Assembly: GCA_018376905.1 (NCBI GenBank)
Contig: JAHAAK010000011.1
Location: 1-59,768 of the forward strand
Direction of reading: 5' to 3'
From: Collinsella sp.
Lineage (GTDB): Bacteria > Actinomycetota > Coriobacteriia > Coriobacteriales > Coriobacteriaceae
DNA length: 59,768 nt
The notes below the pieces were generated by a model that was not told the DNA's origin, did not search any database, and saw only the letters and a list, made by a program, of their open reading frames with translations. Of the stretch, positions 38,283-46,550 are shown piece by piece. The translations under genes were made by a program, and so were the position numbers. Position 1 is the first letter of the stretch. Each line of letters opens with the position of its first letter.

Positions 38283-39283
38283 CACCGGGCATCGCCCCCC
38301 GAAGCGGGGCGAACGTCGCGAAGGCAGCGCCCATCCCAGGTGGCGGCCCATGCGCCGCCCGGCACGGTATGCACGTCGAAGTATCCCATTTTCGGGACAG
38401 CAAGCTCGGAAAGCAGCGCTTTCACGGTACCTGCGTGAACGACGAAGACGGCGCGCCCACTCCCCTGGGCGCGCTCCGATTCGCACGCCTCCCGAAACGC
38501 CGCGACGACGCGGCGGGTGAAATCGCTCTTGCCCTCGCCATGCGGGCACCGCGTCTCGCACCAGAAGTCTACCCAGGCGCGGTAGCGCGCATCCTCTTTA
38601 AGCTCGGCGGCGCTTCGCCCCTCGAAGTCACCGAAATCCATCTCGCGCAGACCGGGGCATGCCATAAGCTCCGCATTCGGGAAGAGGATGCGCGCCGTCT
38701 GGTCGGTGCGGGCCATGCCGCTCGTGATAACACGGAACACGTCACGATCGCACGCGAGCTCGCGCAAAGCGCGCTCGCCCGCGCTCGACAGGGGCTCGTC
38801 GGTGCCCGCCCCGCTGTAGCGATGGTCTTCCGTGCCCGCCGTGGCACCATGGCGCACGAAGACGACTTCCAAAGGCGCGCCCGCGCCCTGCGTCCCTCGA
38901 GGCGCATCGGCAAGGTTTCCTTTGATGACCTGGGGAATCCCGCACGTCATGCGCACGACGACGTCGGCGCGCGCAGCAAGCGCGCATCCCAGGCGCCCCG
39001 CGCGCTCGCGCCATTGGGCGTCTTCCGCACGCATGGGGACGACCCCCGAGCCGACCAAGGGCAGAATCACTGCGTCGAAGCCGATCAGCCGCTCGAGCGC
39101 CCGGTCAGCGTCGAGCGCGCGTACGAGTTCCTCAGCACGGTACGCGACACGGCCGGCAAAAGCCGCGGGCACGCCGCCCTCCGCAAGCTGCGCCGCGTCG
39201 ACGAAATCGTCCGCCGCGAACCCGAGCTTTTCGCGCACGAAGGTCCTCTTCCCCGAATGCGCGCCGCCTACCACGAGAATCAT
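38282..39283 (-). CDS. CobU-like kinase domain fused to CobC-type histidine phosphatase
   Basis: A 333-residue two-domain protein. Residues ~1-150 have a P-loop (VVGGAHSGKRTF) and end with DVVVRMTCGIPQVIKG, matching the start and end of CobU, but the body is short and divergent. Residues ~160-333 are a histidine-phosphatase domain with FVRHGATAGTEDHRYSG, ITSGMARTDQTA and VVHAGTVKALL, as in alpha-ribazole-5'-phosphate phosphatase CobC. The phosphatase would supply alpha-ribazole or cobalamin from the 5'-phosphate. A full CobU is encoded 0.8 kb away, so the N-terminal domain is either redundant or specialised. The start at 39283 overlaps the cobS stop. Confidence 0.8.
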   Translation of the reverse strand: MILVVGGAHSGKRTFVREKLGFAADDFVDAAQLAEGGVPAAFAGRVAYRAEELVRALDADRALERLIGFDAVILPLVGSGVVPMRAEDAQWRERAGRLGCALAARADVVVRMTCGIPQVIKGNLADAPRGTQGAGAPLEVVFVRHGATAGTEDHRYSGAGTDEPLSSAGERALRELACDRDVFRVITSGMARTDQTARILFPNAELMACPGLREMDFGDFEGRSAAELKEDARYRAWVDFWCETRCPHGEGKSDFTRRVVAAFREACESERAQGSGRAVFVVHAGTVKALLSELAVPKMGYFDVHTVPGGAWAATWDGRCLRDVRPASGGDAR

Positions 39284-40047
39284 AGGAGCATACCCCCCGC
39301 CACCAGCATGGCAAGCATCGCGAGCTCGGCCCATTGCAGAAACCATCCGGCCAAATCCCCCGTCACCCCGCCGAAGCGGGACAGGGCAACATGGCGGTAC
39401 CACGCGAGCACCAAAAACCCCGCCACCGCCATAAGGGCGCCGACGGCCTGAGCGCACGCGACCATCCCTGCAGCCGAAGCAGCAGCGAAAGCGCAAAGCG
39501 GCACGACGATCTCCGCGCGCTTCTTCGCAGGCGAGAGCCCCGCGGCCATGCCGTCCGCCCGCGCGGCAGGCCAGCATTCAACGGCGAGCCCCGAAAGCGC
39601 GCGGGAGAACACGAGCGAGCACAGAAGCGCGAGGAACGCCCCCGCCGTAAGCGGCAGCGCGGTGAACAGGGAAAACTGCAGAATAAGGTACACAACAACA
39701 CCGATGACCCCGAAGGCGCCCGCCCGCGGGTCGTGCATGATCTCGAGCTTTCGCTCGCGCGGGGCCCAACTTGCAAGCGCATCGGAGGTGTCGCAGAGCC
39801 CGTCTAGGTGGATGCCTCCCGTCACCGCCACAGGCAGCGCCACGAGCACGGCCGCGACGATGGTCGCGGGCACGCCGAGCAGGTTCGCAACGTGTCCCCA
39901 CGCCGTCATGAGGAAGCCTTCCGCAAGGCCCACCAGGGGAAACGCGGCAAGCGCATGGGTTGACCCGAAATCGGTCCAGGCCGATTTCGGGACGGGGATG
40001 CGCGAGAACGTTCCGAACGCCGCGCCGATTGCCTCTACTATCTTCAC
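39280..40047 (-). CDS. cobS: Adenosylcobinamide-GDP ribazoletransferase (cobalamin synthase)
   Basis: A 255-residue integral membrane enzyme joining alpha-ribazole (phosphate) to adenosylcobinamide-GDP. The signature GGIHLDGLCDTSDALAS and the HDPRAGAFGVIGVV stretch carry the metal-binding acids, with hydrophobic helices throughout. The start is GTG 40047, overlapping the cobU stop as GTGA; an extended reading would run into cobU. Confidence 0.94.
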   Translation of the reverse strand: MKIVEAIGAAFGTFSRIPVPKSAWTDFGSTHALAAFPLVGLAEGFLMTAWGHVANLLGVPATIVAAVLVALPVAVTGGIHLDGLCDTSDALASWAPRERKLEIMHDPRAGAFGVIGVVVYLILQFSLFTALPLTAGAFLALLCSLVFSRALSGLAVECWPAARADGMAAGLSPAKKRAEIVVPLCAFAAASAAGMVACAQAVGALMAVAGFLVLAWYRHVALSRFGGVTGDLAGWFLQWAELAMLAMLVAGGMLL

Positions 40048-40592
40048 CTTGTAGGTCCTTCGCCTTTCATCCACACGGGAATCCCGCATACCACTTCGAC
40101 TGCGCGGTCGGCCAGCGCCGCCACGCCCGCGTTCACGCGCGCGAGCGCGCGCCTCCATGCCTCGGTCCCCTCATCGTAGCGCATCCCATCGGCGAACACG
40201 TCGACGGTGACCACCACCGTATGCGCAGCGGCCTGAGCGAGCCGTTCAATACCTCCGAGCACCTCGCGCGCCGCAGCGTCGGGGTCACGCGGGGACAAGC
40301 CGCCTTCCGCGAAGAGCTCGTTCGCAACCAGGTTGCCCACGTCCTCCAAAAGAAGCGTGCAGCCGCGCGGAAGCCCGGACACTGCGGCGCCCACGTCACG
40401 CGTGCGCTCGAGGGTGGAAAACCCCTTGCCCTCGCGCAGCGCCCGATGGCGCGCGATGCGGCGGGCGCCCTCTTCCCCGAAGGGCTCCATCGTTGCCAGG
40501 TACACGCGAGGGCCGTCGTGCCCAAGGCACAGGGACTCGGCATAGGCGCTCTTGCCGCTCGCGGCGGCGCCGATAACGAACGTCACCGTCAT
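40044..40592 (-). CDS. cobU: Adenosylcobinamide kinase / guanylyltransferase
   Basis: A 182-residue bifunctional enzyme that phosphorylates adenosylcobinamide and adds GMP. P-loop GAAASGKSAYAE, YLATMEPFGEEGARRIARHR (with the guanylylated His region) and the ending VEVVCGIPVWMKG are typical. The start at 40592 overlaps the cobT stop as ATGA. Confidence 0.94.
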   Translation of the reverse strand: MTVTFVIGAAASGKSAYAESLCLGHDGPRVYLATMEPFGEEGARRIARHRALREGKGFSTLERTRDVGAAVSGLPRGCTLLLEDVGNLVANELFAEGGLSPRDPDAAAREVLGGIERLAQAAAHTVVVTVDVFADGMRYDEGTEAWRRALARVNAGVAALADRAVEVVCGIPVWMKGEGPTR

Positions 40593-41731
40593 TTCCCAGC
40601 CTCGAAATGCTCGTAAGCAGCCATGCCAGTCGCCGTGAACGTCTTCCCATCCCGGTACACGCGCAGCGCCGAATCCAGAAGGGGCAGATACGCCATGGCG
40701 CCCGCGCCCTCGCCCAAGTGCATGCCTGCGTCGAGGGGTGCCTTTATGCCGAGCTCGCGAAGAAGCTCCTGGCTTGCGGGTTCGCTTGATGCGTGGGTGC
40801 CCACGAGGTAGCCCAAGGCGTTGGGGCACAGGCGCGCCGCGCACAGGGCCGCCGTGCAGGATATGACCCCGTCGAGGAGCGCCGGCGCCTTCGAGGCCGC
40901 GGCCCCCAGGTAGAAACCGCACATCGCCGCGATGTCGAAGCCGCCCACCTTCGAGAGCACGTCGATCGGGTCGGCAGGATCGGGCGAGTTCGCGTCGATA
41001 GCGCGCTCGACCACGTCGCGCTTGCGCGCGAGCGAGGCGTCCGAGAGCCCCGCGCCGCGCCCGACGAGGCTCCGCGCGTCCGCCCGGATGAGCACTGCGG
41101 CCACCGCCGCCGAGGTGGTCGTGTTGCCGATGCCCATCTCGCCCGCGGCAAGAAGGCGCACGCCGGCGCGGGCAAGCCCGCACGCGACGGCGATTCCGAC
41201 CTCGATCGCGCGCACGGCCCCATCGCGAGACATAGCGGAGCCGTGCGCGATGTTGCCGCTCCCCCGCCGCACGTTCGCGCGCACCATGCGCGCGTCTTCT
41301 ATGCCCCGGGCCATACCCACGTCGACGGGCACGACCTCGGCACCCGCGAACGCCGCCATGCGGCAGGCGCTCGTGGCCCCCTCGCACATGTTGCGCGCGA
41401 CGGCTCGCGTCACGTCTTGCCCGCTTTGCGACACGCCTTCGGCAACGACCCCGTTGTCGGAGAAGAATACCGCGAGCGCACGGGGAAACTCGGCCACCTC
41501 GGCGCTCCCCTGAGCTGCGGCGATACACGCGACGGCGTCTTCAAAGTCGCCCAATCCCCCCAAGGGGTGCGCGATGGAGTCCCACGCGGCGTACGCGGCG
41601 GCACGGGCGCACTCGTCTGCGGGCGCGATCCGGGAGAGCGCAGCTTCGAGCACGGCGCCCGGCGCCGACGAGAACGCGCGCTCGACTTCCTCGCGGATGC
41701 AGGCAAGCGAGGTTTCAGTTGCTTCAGCCAT
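40589..41731 (-). CDS. cobT: Nicotinate-nucleotide--dimethylbenzimidazole phosphoribosyltransferase
   Basis: A 380-residue enzyme making alpha-ribazole phosphate from the lower-ligand base and nicotinate mononucleotide. FFSDNGVVAEGVSQ, EMGIGNTTTSAAV, GRGAGLSD and the catalytic Glu in HLGEGAGA are conserved. The start at 41731 follows AGAGGAAACG. The lower-ligand base source (bluB or bza genes) is not in the window. Confidence 0.95.
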   Translation of the reverse strand: MAEATETSLACIREEVERAFSSAPGAVLEAALSRIAPADECARAAAYAAWDSIAHPLGGLGDFEDAVACIAAAQGSAEVAEFPRALAVFFSDNGVVAEGVSQSGQDVTRAVARNMCEGATSACRMAAFAGAEVVPVDVGMARGIEDARMVRANVRRGSGNIAHGSAMSRDGAVRAIEVGIAVACGLARAGVRLLAAGEMGIGNTTTSAAVAAVLIRADARSLVGRGAGLSDASLARKRDVVERAIDANSPDPADPIDVLSKVGGFDIAAMCGFYLGAAASKAPALLDGVISCTAALCAARLCPNALGYLVGTHASSEPASQELLRELGIKAPLDAGMHLGEGAGAMAYLPLLDSALRVYRDGKTFTATGMAAYEHFEAGK

Positions 41732-43106
41732 GTCGTTTCCTCTCTGCAAACGACGCCGCGGCAGACGCGAACGCGCGCGCAACGTCGGGGTTCGCAGGAT
41801 AGTACACATGCGGGAAGCCCGCAACCAAGGACGGGGTGGTCGTCATGCACGGCCAGCCCTTGTCGCGCCGGGGCTTCTGCGCCCAGAAGTCGCCGCCCGG
41901 GCAGGTGGACTGCCAGTAGTGGAACTCGTGCGCGCGGATGCGTGTGCCGCGCGGCCCGTAGAGCCCGTCGCGTTGGGAAGTGAGCTCCACGTACCCGAAA
42001 TGGGACAGCCTTCCCCCGTTCTCGCTTGCGCCCTCAAGGGCGCCCGCAACAGGCCAGCGCCGCCCCTCGCTATCGGCGATTTCGCGCTGCAGGTACAAAA
42101 ACCCACCGCATTCGGCGACCGTCGGCATGCCGGATTCCACCGCACGCCGTACCGCCTCGCGTATCGGCGCGTTCTCGGAGAGCTGCCGCGCATTGAGCTC
42201 CGGGTAGCCGCCCCCCAGATAGAGGGCGCTTGTCCCCCGGGGCAACTCTCTATCACACAGAGGGCTGAAAAAGGCCAGCTCGCAACCCAGATCCTCGAGC
42301 GCGCGCAGGTTCTCCTCGTAGTAGAACGAGAACGCCTCGTCACGTGCGACGGCGACGATGGGCCGCGCTCCCGCGATCGGCTCCAACCGGCAAGGTTCCT
42401 CGCGGATATCGGGTGCCGTCGCCGCTATTTCGAGCAAGCGGTCGACGTCGACGCTCTTTTCCACCAGCTCGGCCATCTTGTCGATGCGCGCGGAGAGCTG
42501 CTCGACCTCGTCGGCGGTCACAAGCCCCAAATGCCGGCTTTCGAGCGAGAACGCCTCGTCGGCGGGGATATTCCCCAAAACCGCGACGCCCGTGTGCTTC
42601 TCGATCGCAGGCGCCGCGTAGGCGCAGGCAGCGGCGCTCGTCTTGTTCAGCACGACGCCGCGCACGTTCGCACAAGGCAGGAACTCGGCGATGCCGCGGA
42701 TTACGGCGGCGAGCGATAAAGACGCCCCGCGCCCGTTCACCACTAAAACGACCGGCGTTTCCGTGTCGCGCGCAACCTGGTAGCTGCTCGCGTCGGCCAC
42801 GCCGGGCGCCATGCCGTCGTAGAAGCCCATGACCCCCTCGAGCACCGCGACATCCGCGCCCGCGGCGCCGCGTGCGAGCAGGGCGCGCAGCGTCGGGGCG
42901 TCGGTGAAGAAGCCGTCTAAGTTGCCCGAGCGCGCGCCCACGACGCGGCGATGAAAGAGCGGGTCAATATAGTCGGGGCCGCATTTGAAGGCCGCGCATG
43001 CGAGGCCGCGGCGCGCAAGCGCGCGCAGGAGCGCGCACGTAACGACCGTCTTGCCGCTCCCGCTCGAGGGCGCAGCGACCATGAAACGCGGGATGGTCGT
43101 GCTCAC
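41724..43106 (-). CDS. cbiA: Cobyrinate a,c-diamide synthase
   Basis: A 460-residue glutamine-dependent amidotransferase acting on the a and c side chains. P-loop MVAAPSSGSGKTVVTCAL, KCGPDYIDP and EGVMGFYDG mark the ATPase half; LYLGGGYPEL and nucleophile Cys in VAECGGFLYLQ mark the amidotransferase half. The start is GTG 43106, overlapping the cbiET stop (GTGA). The end overlaps cobT by eight bases. Confidence 0.94.
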   Translation of the reverse strand: MSTTIPRFMVAAPSSGSGKTVVTCALLRALARRGLACAAFKCGPDYIDPLFHRRVVGARSGNLDGFFTDAPTLRALLARGAAGADVAVLEGVMGFYDGMAPGVADASSYQVARDTETPVVLVVNGRGASLSLAAVIRGIAEFLPCANVRGVVLNKTSAAACAYAAPAIEKHTGVAVLGNIPADEAFSLESRHLGLVTADEVEQLSARIDKMAELVEKSVDVDRLLEIAATAPDIREEPCRLEPIAGARPIVAVARDEAFSFYYEENLRALEDLGCELAFFSPLCDRELPRGTSALYLGGGYPELNARQLSENAPIREAVRRAVESGMPTVAECGGFLYLQREIADSEGRRWPVAGALEGASENGGRLSHFGYVELTSQRDGLYGPRGTRIRAHEFHYWQSTCPGGDFWAQKPRRDKGWPCMTTTPSLVAGFPHVYYPANPDVARAFASAAASFAERKRHG

Positions 43107-44452
43107 CGGGCGCCGCCTTCCCCACCCGCACCACGCGCGCTGACGAGGAACACGGGGTTTTGCGCCTTCATAAGATGGTGCGAGCCTACAGCCTCGGCGC
43201 GGGCGGCCGACACCTGGCACGCCTCGAACCCCTTAAAGCGCGAACCCGAGAGAAGCGCGCACGCCTCGGTGAGCGTCTCAACGGTGACGCATGGCACGCA
43301 CAGGCGAACCTGCGAGTTCTTCTCGAGCGCCGCCTCCACGATAGAGGGAAGCTCGCCCGCGCTCCCGCCGACGAACACGGCGTCGGGGACGGGCAGCTTC
43401 GCGAGCGCTTCGGGGGCGACACCGGGGACCGCATGCACGTTGCCGCACCCGAATGCATCCGCGTTCTCTCGGATGAGCCGCACGCCGGCCGCGTTGCGCT
43501 CGACCGCCCATACCGACCCCGCTCGCGCGACGAGCGCCGCCTCAATCGACACGCTCCCCGTGCCGGCTCCGACGTCCCACACGGTGTCGGTAGCGGTAAG
43601 GCGCAGCTTCGCGAGCGCGACGGCGCGCACCTCCTGCTTGGTCATGGGAACGTCGCCGCGGATGAAGAGCTCGTCGGGAATGCCCGAGGAAGCGTACGGC
43701 CAGCGGGAGCTCGCGGCGCGGGATGCGCCCGCAGGGTCCGCCGCGGAAGAAGCCGCCGCGGGCGATGACGCGCCGGCCGGCGCCTCGGAGGCTGCGCTAG
43801 AGCCCGCAGGCGACCCGGCGCCGCCTGCGGGCTCGATAAGCATCACGTTCAAGTCGTCGAACGTCTGACCTGCGATTTCACTTGCGGTCGCGCAGGTGAT
43901 GCGCTCGTCGGGGTACGACAGGCGCTCGGCCACCGTCACGCGCGCGTCCCCGAAGCCCGCCTGCACAAGCTCGCCCGAAAGCCGCGAGGGGTCTTCCCCA
44001 CCCGACGTGACGAGGAAGAGCTCACCTGCGCGCTCGGCCTCGGCCACGATATCGCACGCCACGCCGTGAGCGCTCGCGAAGCGCCAATCCTGCCATGGAC
44101 GCGCAAGGCGCGCGGCGAGATACGACGCTGAGCTTATGCCGGGAACAACGCGCACGTCCACCTGCGCGTCGCCGGAGAGCGCCTCCACCAGGCGGCGCGC
44201 GCCGCTGAACAGCCCCACATCGCCCGTCATCACGACCACGGCGCGCCGCCACGACGCCGCATCGGTGAGCGCGGCGACGATGTCCGCCGTCTTCACGAGC
44301 TCGCATCTCACCACGTCGGGCGGCACGTCGATGCCGGCAAGCGCGCGATGAGCGCCGATGACCACGTCGGCGAAGTCGATCGCGTCGAGCGCCGCGCGCG
44401 AGAGCAAGTCGGGGTTTCCGGGCCCCGCCCCGATGATCGTTACCTTTCGCAT
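43103..44452 (-). CDS. cbiET: Precorrin-6Y C5,15-methyltransferase (decarboxylating), CbiE-CbiT fusion
   Basis: A 449-residue fusion. Residues ~1-205 are CbiE, a tetrapyrrole methylase (IIGAGPGNPDLLS, VVPGISSASYLAARL). Residues ~206-245 are an Ala/Ser/Gly/Pro linker. Residues ~246-449 are CbiT with the SAM loop VWDVGAGTGSVSIEAA. The order matches CobL. It methylates C5 and C15 and removes the C12 acetate carboxyl. It overlaps cbiH by 13 bases and cbiA by four. Confidence 0.94.
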   Translation of the reverse strand: MRKVTIIGAGPGNPDLLSRAALDAIDFADVVIGAHRALAGIDVPPDVVRCELVKTADIVAALTDAASWRRAVVVMTGDVGLFSGARRLVEALSGDAQVDVRVVPGISSASYLAARLARPWQDWRFASAHGVACDIVAEAERAGELFLVTSGGEDPSRLSGELVQAGFGDARVTVAERLSYPDERITCATASEIAGQTFDDLNVMLIEPAGGAGSPAGSSAASEAPAGASSPAAASSAADPAGASRAASSRWPYASSGIPDELFIRGDVPMTKQEVRAVALAKLRLTATDTVWDVGAGTGSVSIEAALVARAGSVWAVERNAAGVRLIRENADAFGCGNVHAVPGVAPEALAKLPVPDAVFVGGSAGELPSIVEAALEKNSQVRLCVPCVTVETLTEACALLSGSRFKGFEACQVSAARAEAVGSHHLMKAQNPVFLVSARGAGGEGGAR

Positions 44453-45183
44453 GGAATCTCCCGATACCCGCGCGGCGTGACCATACGGCCGCCTACGAGC
44501 TTCGTGTCCGCGTTGCCGACGAACACGGTGGTGAACATGTCGGCGTCGATCTCCCCCAGCTCAGAGAGCCTACACATGCCCGACTGCTGCCCCTCGCGCC
44601 CGATGTTGCGTACCCAGCCGCAGAGCGTGTCGGGGGCCTTCCATTCGAGCATAATCTTCGCCGCGCGTGAGAGCCTGTCGGCGCGCTTTCTGCTGCGCGG
44701 GTTGTACAAACAGATGCAAAAGTCGGCGCTCGCCACGGCGGCGAGCCTGCGCTCGATGACCTCCCATGGCGTGAGCAGGTCGGAGAGCGACACGACCGCG
44801 AAGTCGTGGGCAAGCGGAGCGCCGAGCACCGCCGACCCGCTCTGAGCCGCGGTGGCCCCGGCGATAACTTCCACGTCTACATCGGGGTAGTCCTCCGCAA
44901 GCTCCAGCACGGGGCTCGCCATGCCGTACACGCCCGCGTCACCGCTGCACACGAGCGCCACGGCTTCTCCGCTCTGCGCGCGCGAAAGCGCCAGGCGGCA
45001 TCGTTCGACCTCGTGCATCATCGGCGTCGCGAGATGCGCCGCGTCGGGCACGGCGGCGAGCGCGAGCTCCACGTATTTCGTGTACCCCACAACGATGTCG
45101 GCCGCCTCGAGCGCGCGCCGGGCCGCAATCGTCATGCCGTCTGGGCCGCCCGGGCCGATCCCCACCACGAAGAGCTTTCCCAT
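44440..45183 (-). CDS. cbiH: Precorrin-3B / cobalt-precorrin-3 C17-methyltransferase
   Basis: A 247-residue tetrapyrrole methylase that methylates C17 and contracts the ring. VVGIGPGGPDGMT, SGDAGVYGMASP, VIAGATAAQSGSAVLGAPL and FCICLYNPRSRKR are CobJ/CbiH marks. The start at 45183 was chosen because AAGGAG lies five bases before it and it overlaps the cbiG stop as TGATG. Confidence 0.94.
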   Translation of the reverse strand: MGKLFVVGIGPGGPDGMTIAARRALEAADIVVGYTKYVELALAAVPDAAHLATPMMHEVERCRLALSRAQSGEAVALVCSGDAGVYGMASPVLELAEDYPDVDVEVIAGATAAQSGSAVLGAPLAHDFAVVSLSDLLTPWEVIERRLAAVASADFCICLYNPRSRKRADRLSRAAKIMLEWKAPDTLCGWVRNIGREGQQSGMCRLSELGEIDADMFTTVFVGNADTKLVGGRMVTPRGYREIPCER

Positions 45184-46316
45184 CACCGCTCCTTAAACGA
45201 AAGTTCGATAGTTACCTTGGAAAACGCGACGGTCACGCCGCCGTGAGCGAGCTTCGGGAAGATAAGTTTGCCCCCGTCCGCGAGCGCCGCGCGCTCGCAC
45301 ACGTTGTCGACCCCCACCGTCGCACGCACGAAATCAGATGGCGAAACGCTGCCTTCGACCTGCGACAACTCCTCTGCGGAATACGTCGCAAGCGGGATAT
45401 TGCGCGCGCGGCAGAAGGCGAGCAGACCCTCCTCGTGCGCCTTCACGTCGATCGTCGCCGCCTCGCGCACGGCCGAAGGCGAGATGCCCGCCTGCCCGCA
45501 CGCGAGAAGAAACGCCTCCCCGATGGCTTCGGCGCACGCACCGCGACGGCACCCTATGCCCGCAACGATGCAGGGCACGACAAGGCGAAGCGGCTCGGGC
45601 GCAGGCGCCTGCGCCCGCACGCCCGCCGGCTTCCACGTCTCACCGGCGGGCACGACCTCGCCCGTTGTCTCCGACGCGCGAACGGACGCACCTGCATTCG
45701 CGCCAGCGAACGGCGACACGACGATATCGGCCCGAGCGCGGTCGGACGCAATGTCAACCCCCTCAGGCGGCTGTCCCGAAATCGGCATGTCGGAATAGAG
45801 CGCCACGCGCCCGCCCGAAAGCAGCCGCGCCGACACTCGCTTGATGGCCTCGGGATTCGAAACGGCGAGCCCCGCACAGCGCGCCCACGTATCCACCGCC
45901 CACACGCCGCGGACGTCGGTCGCCGTGGTGATGACGGGGATGGCCCCTGCCGCGCGTGCCACAGTTTGCGCAAGCTCGTTCGCACCGCCCAAATGCCCCG
46001 ACAAAAGCGGGACGGCAAAGCGCCCCGCCTCGTCAATCACCACAACCGCGGAATCGGTTGCCTTCGAGGCGACATGCGGCGCGATCGCCCGCACGGCGAT
46101 GCCCGCCGCGCCCACGAACAGAAGCGCGTCCGACGCTTCCCACGCGAGCGCCGTCCATGCGCGCAGGTCGGCCTTCCCCTCGCCGAACCCGCGCGAAACG
46201 GAAACGTCCCAGCCAGGCTCATCTTCACCTGTCTGTGCGCAATCGGAAAGCGCGCGTGCGGTACGCTCCGCCAACACATACCCCCTCTCAGTGAACGCTA
46301 TGCAGGAAACCCTCAT
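45183..46316 (-). CDS. cbiG: Cobalt-precorrin-5A hydrolase
   Basis: A 377-residue enzyme opening the delta-lactone of cobalt-precorrin-5A with loss of acetaldehyde, a step of the anaerobic route. LFVGAAGIAVRAIAPH, LLSGHLGGANELA, ITTATDV and VAGIGCRRGACAEAI follow the CbiG pattern. The ATG abuts the stop of the cbiL remnant (TAG-ATG). Confidence 0.94.
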   Translation of the reverse strand: MRVSCIAFTERGYVLAERTARALSDCAQTGEDEPGWDVSVSRGFGEGKADLRAWTALAWEASDALLFVGAAGIAVRAIAPHVASKATDSAVVVIDEAGRFAVPLLSGHLGGANELAQTVARAAGAIPVITTATDVRGVWAVDTWARCAGLAVSNPEAIKRVSARLLSGGRVALYSDMPISGQPPEGVDIASDRARADIVVSPFAGANAGASVRASETTGEVVPAGETWKPAGVRAQAPAPEPLRLVVPCIVAGIGCRRGACAEAIGEAFLLACGQAGISPSAVREAATIDVKAHEEGLLAFCRARNIPLATYSAEELSQVEGSVSPSDFVRATVGVDNVCERAALADGGKLIFPKLAHGGVTVAFSKVTIELSFKER

Positions 46317-46550
46317 CTAGCGCACCACCATCGTCGAGAAGTAGCTGCCCCGATCGGGCACATCGTCGAGCGAGCGGTACACGCGCTCGCCCGGAAGCCC
46401 ACAGTCCTCTACGAGCTCGGCACCGTCGAAGGCGCCCTCCTCGCGAAGGATGCGCTTCGTGTCCGCAAGCGAGCGGCGCGCCTTCATGACCACCTTCGTC
46501 CCCGGCCAGCCGATTGCGCGGCGCACCCTGTACAGCACGCCTTTACTCAT
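46317..46550 (-). pseudogene. cbiL: cbiL with large in-frame internal deletion (precorrin-2 C20-methyltransferase remnant)
   Basis: A 77-codon frame. Residues 1-7 (MSKGVLY) match how CbiL/CobI proteins begin. Residues ~16-77 (GTKVVMKARRSL, ELVEDCGLPGERVY, SYFSTMVVR) match how they end. The ~160 residues between, with the SAM-binding GVGxGDP loop and active site, are missing. Both ends are intact relative to neighbours: the ATG overlaps the cbiD stop, and the stop abuts cbiG. The deletion keeps the reading frame, so downstream coupling is preserved. It cannot methylate C20, and no other cbiL is in the window. A full copy elsewhere or an assembly collapse is possible. Confidence 0.72.

Noticed and set aside
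43726..43840. Ala/Ser/Gly/Pro stretch in CbiET as a possible frameshift
   Set aside because: The frame is open through both domains and the order CbiE-linker-CbiT matches known fusions, so it is a linker.
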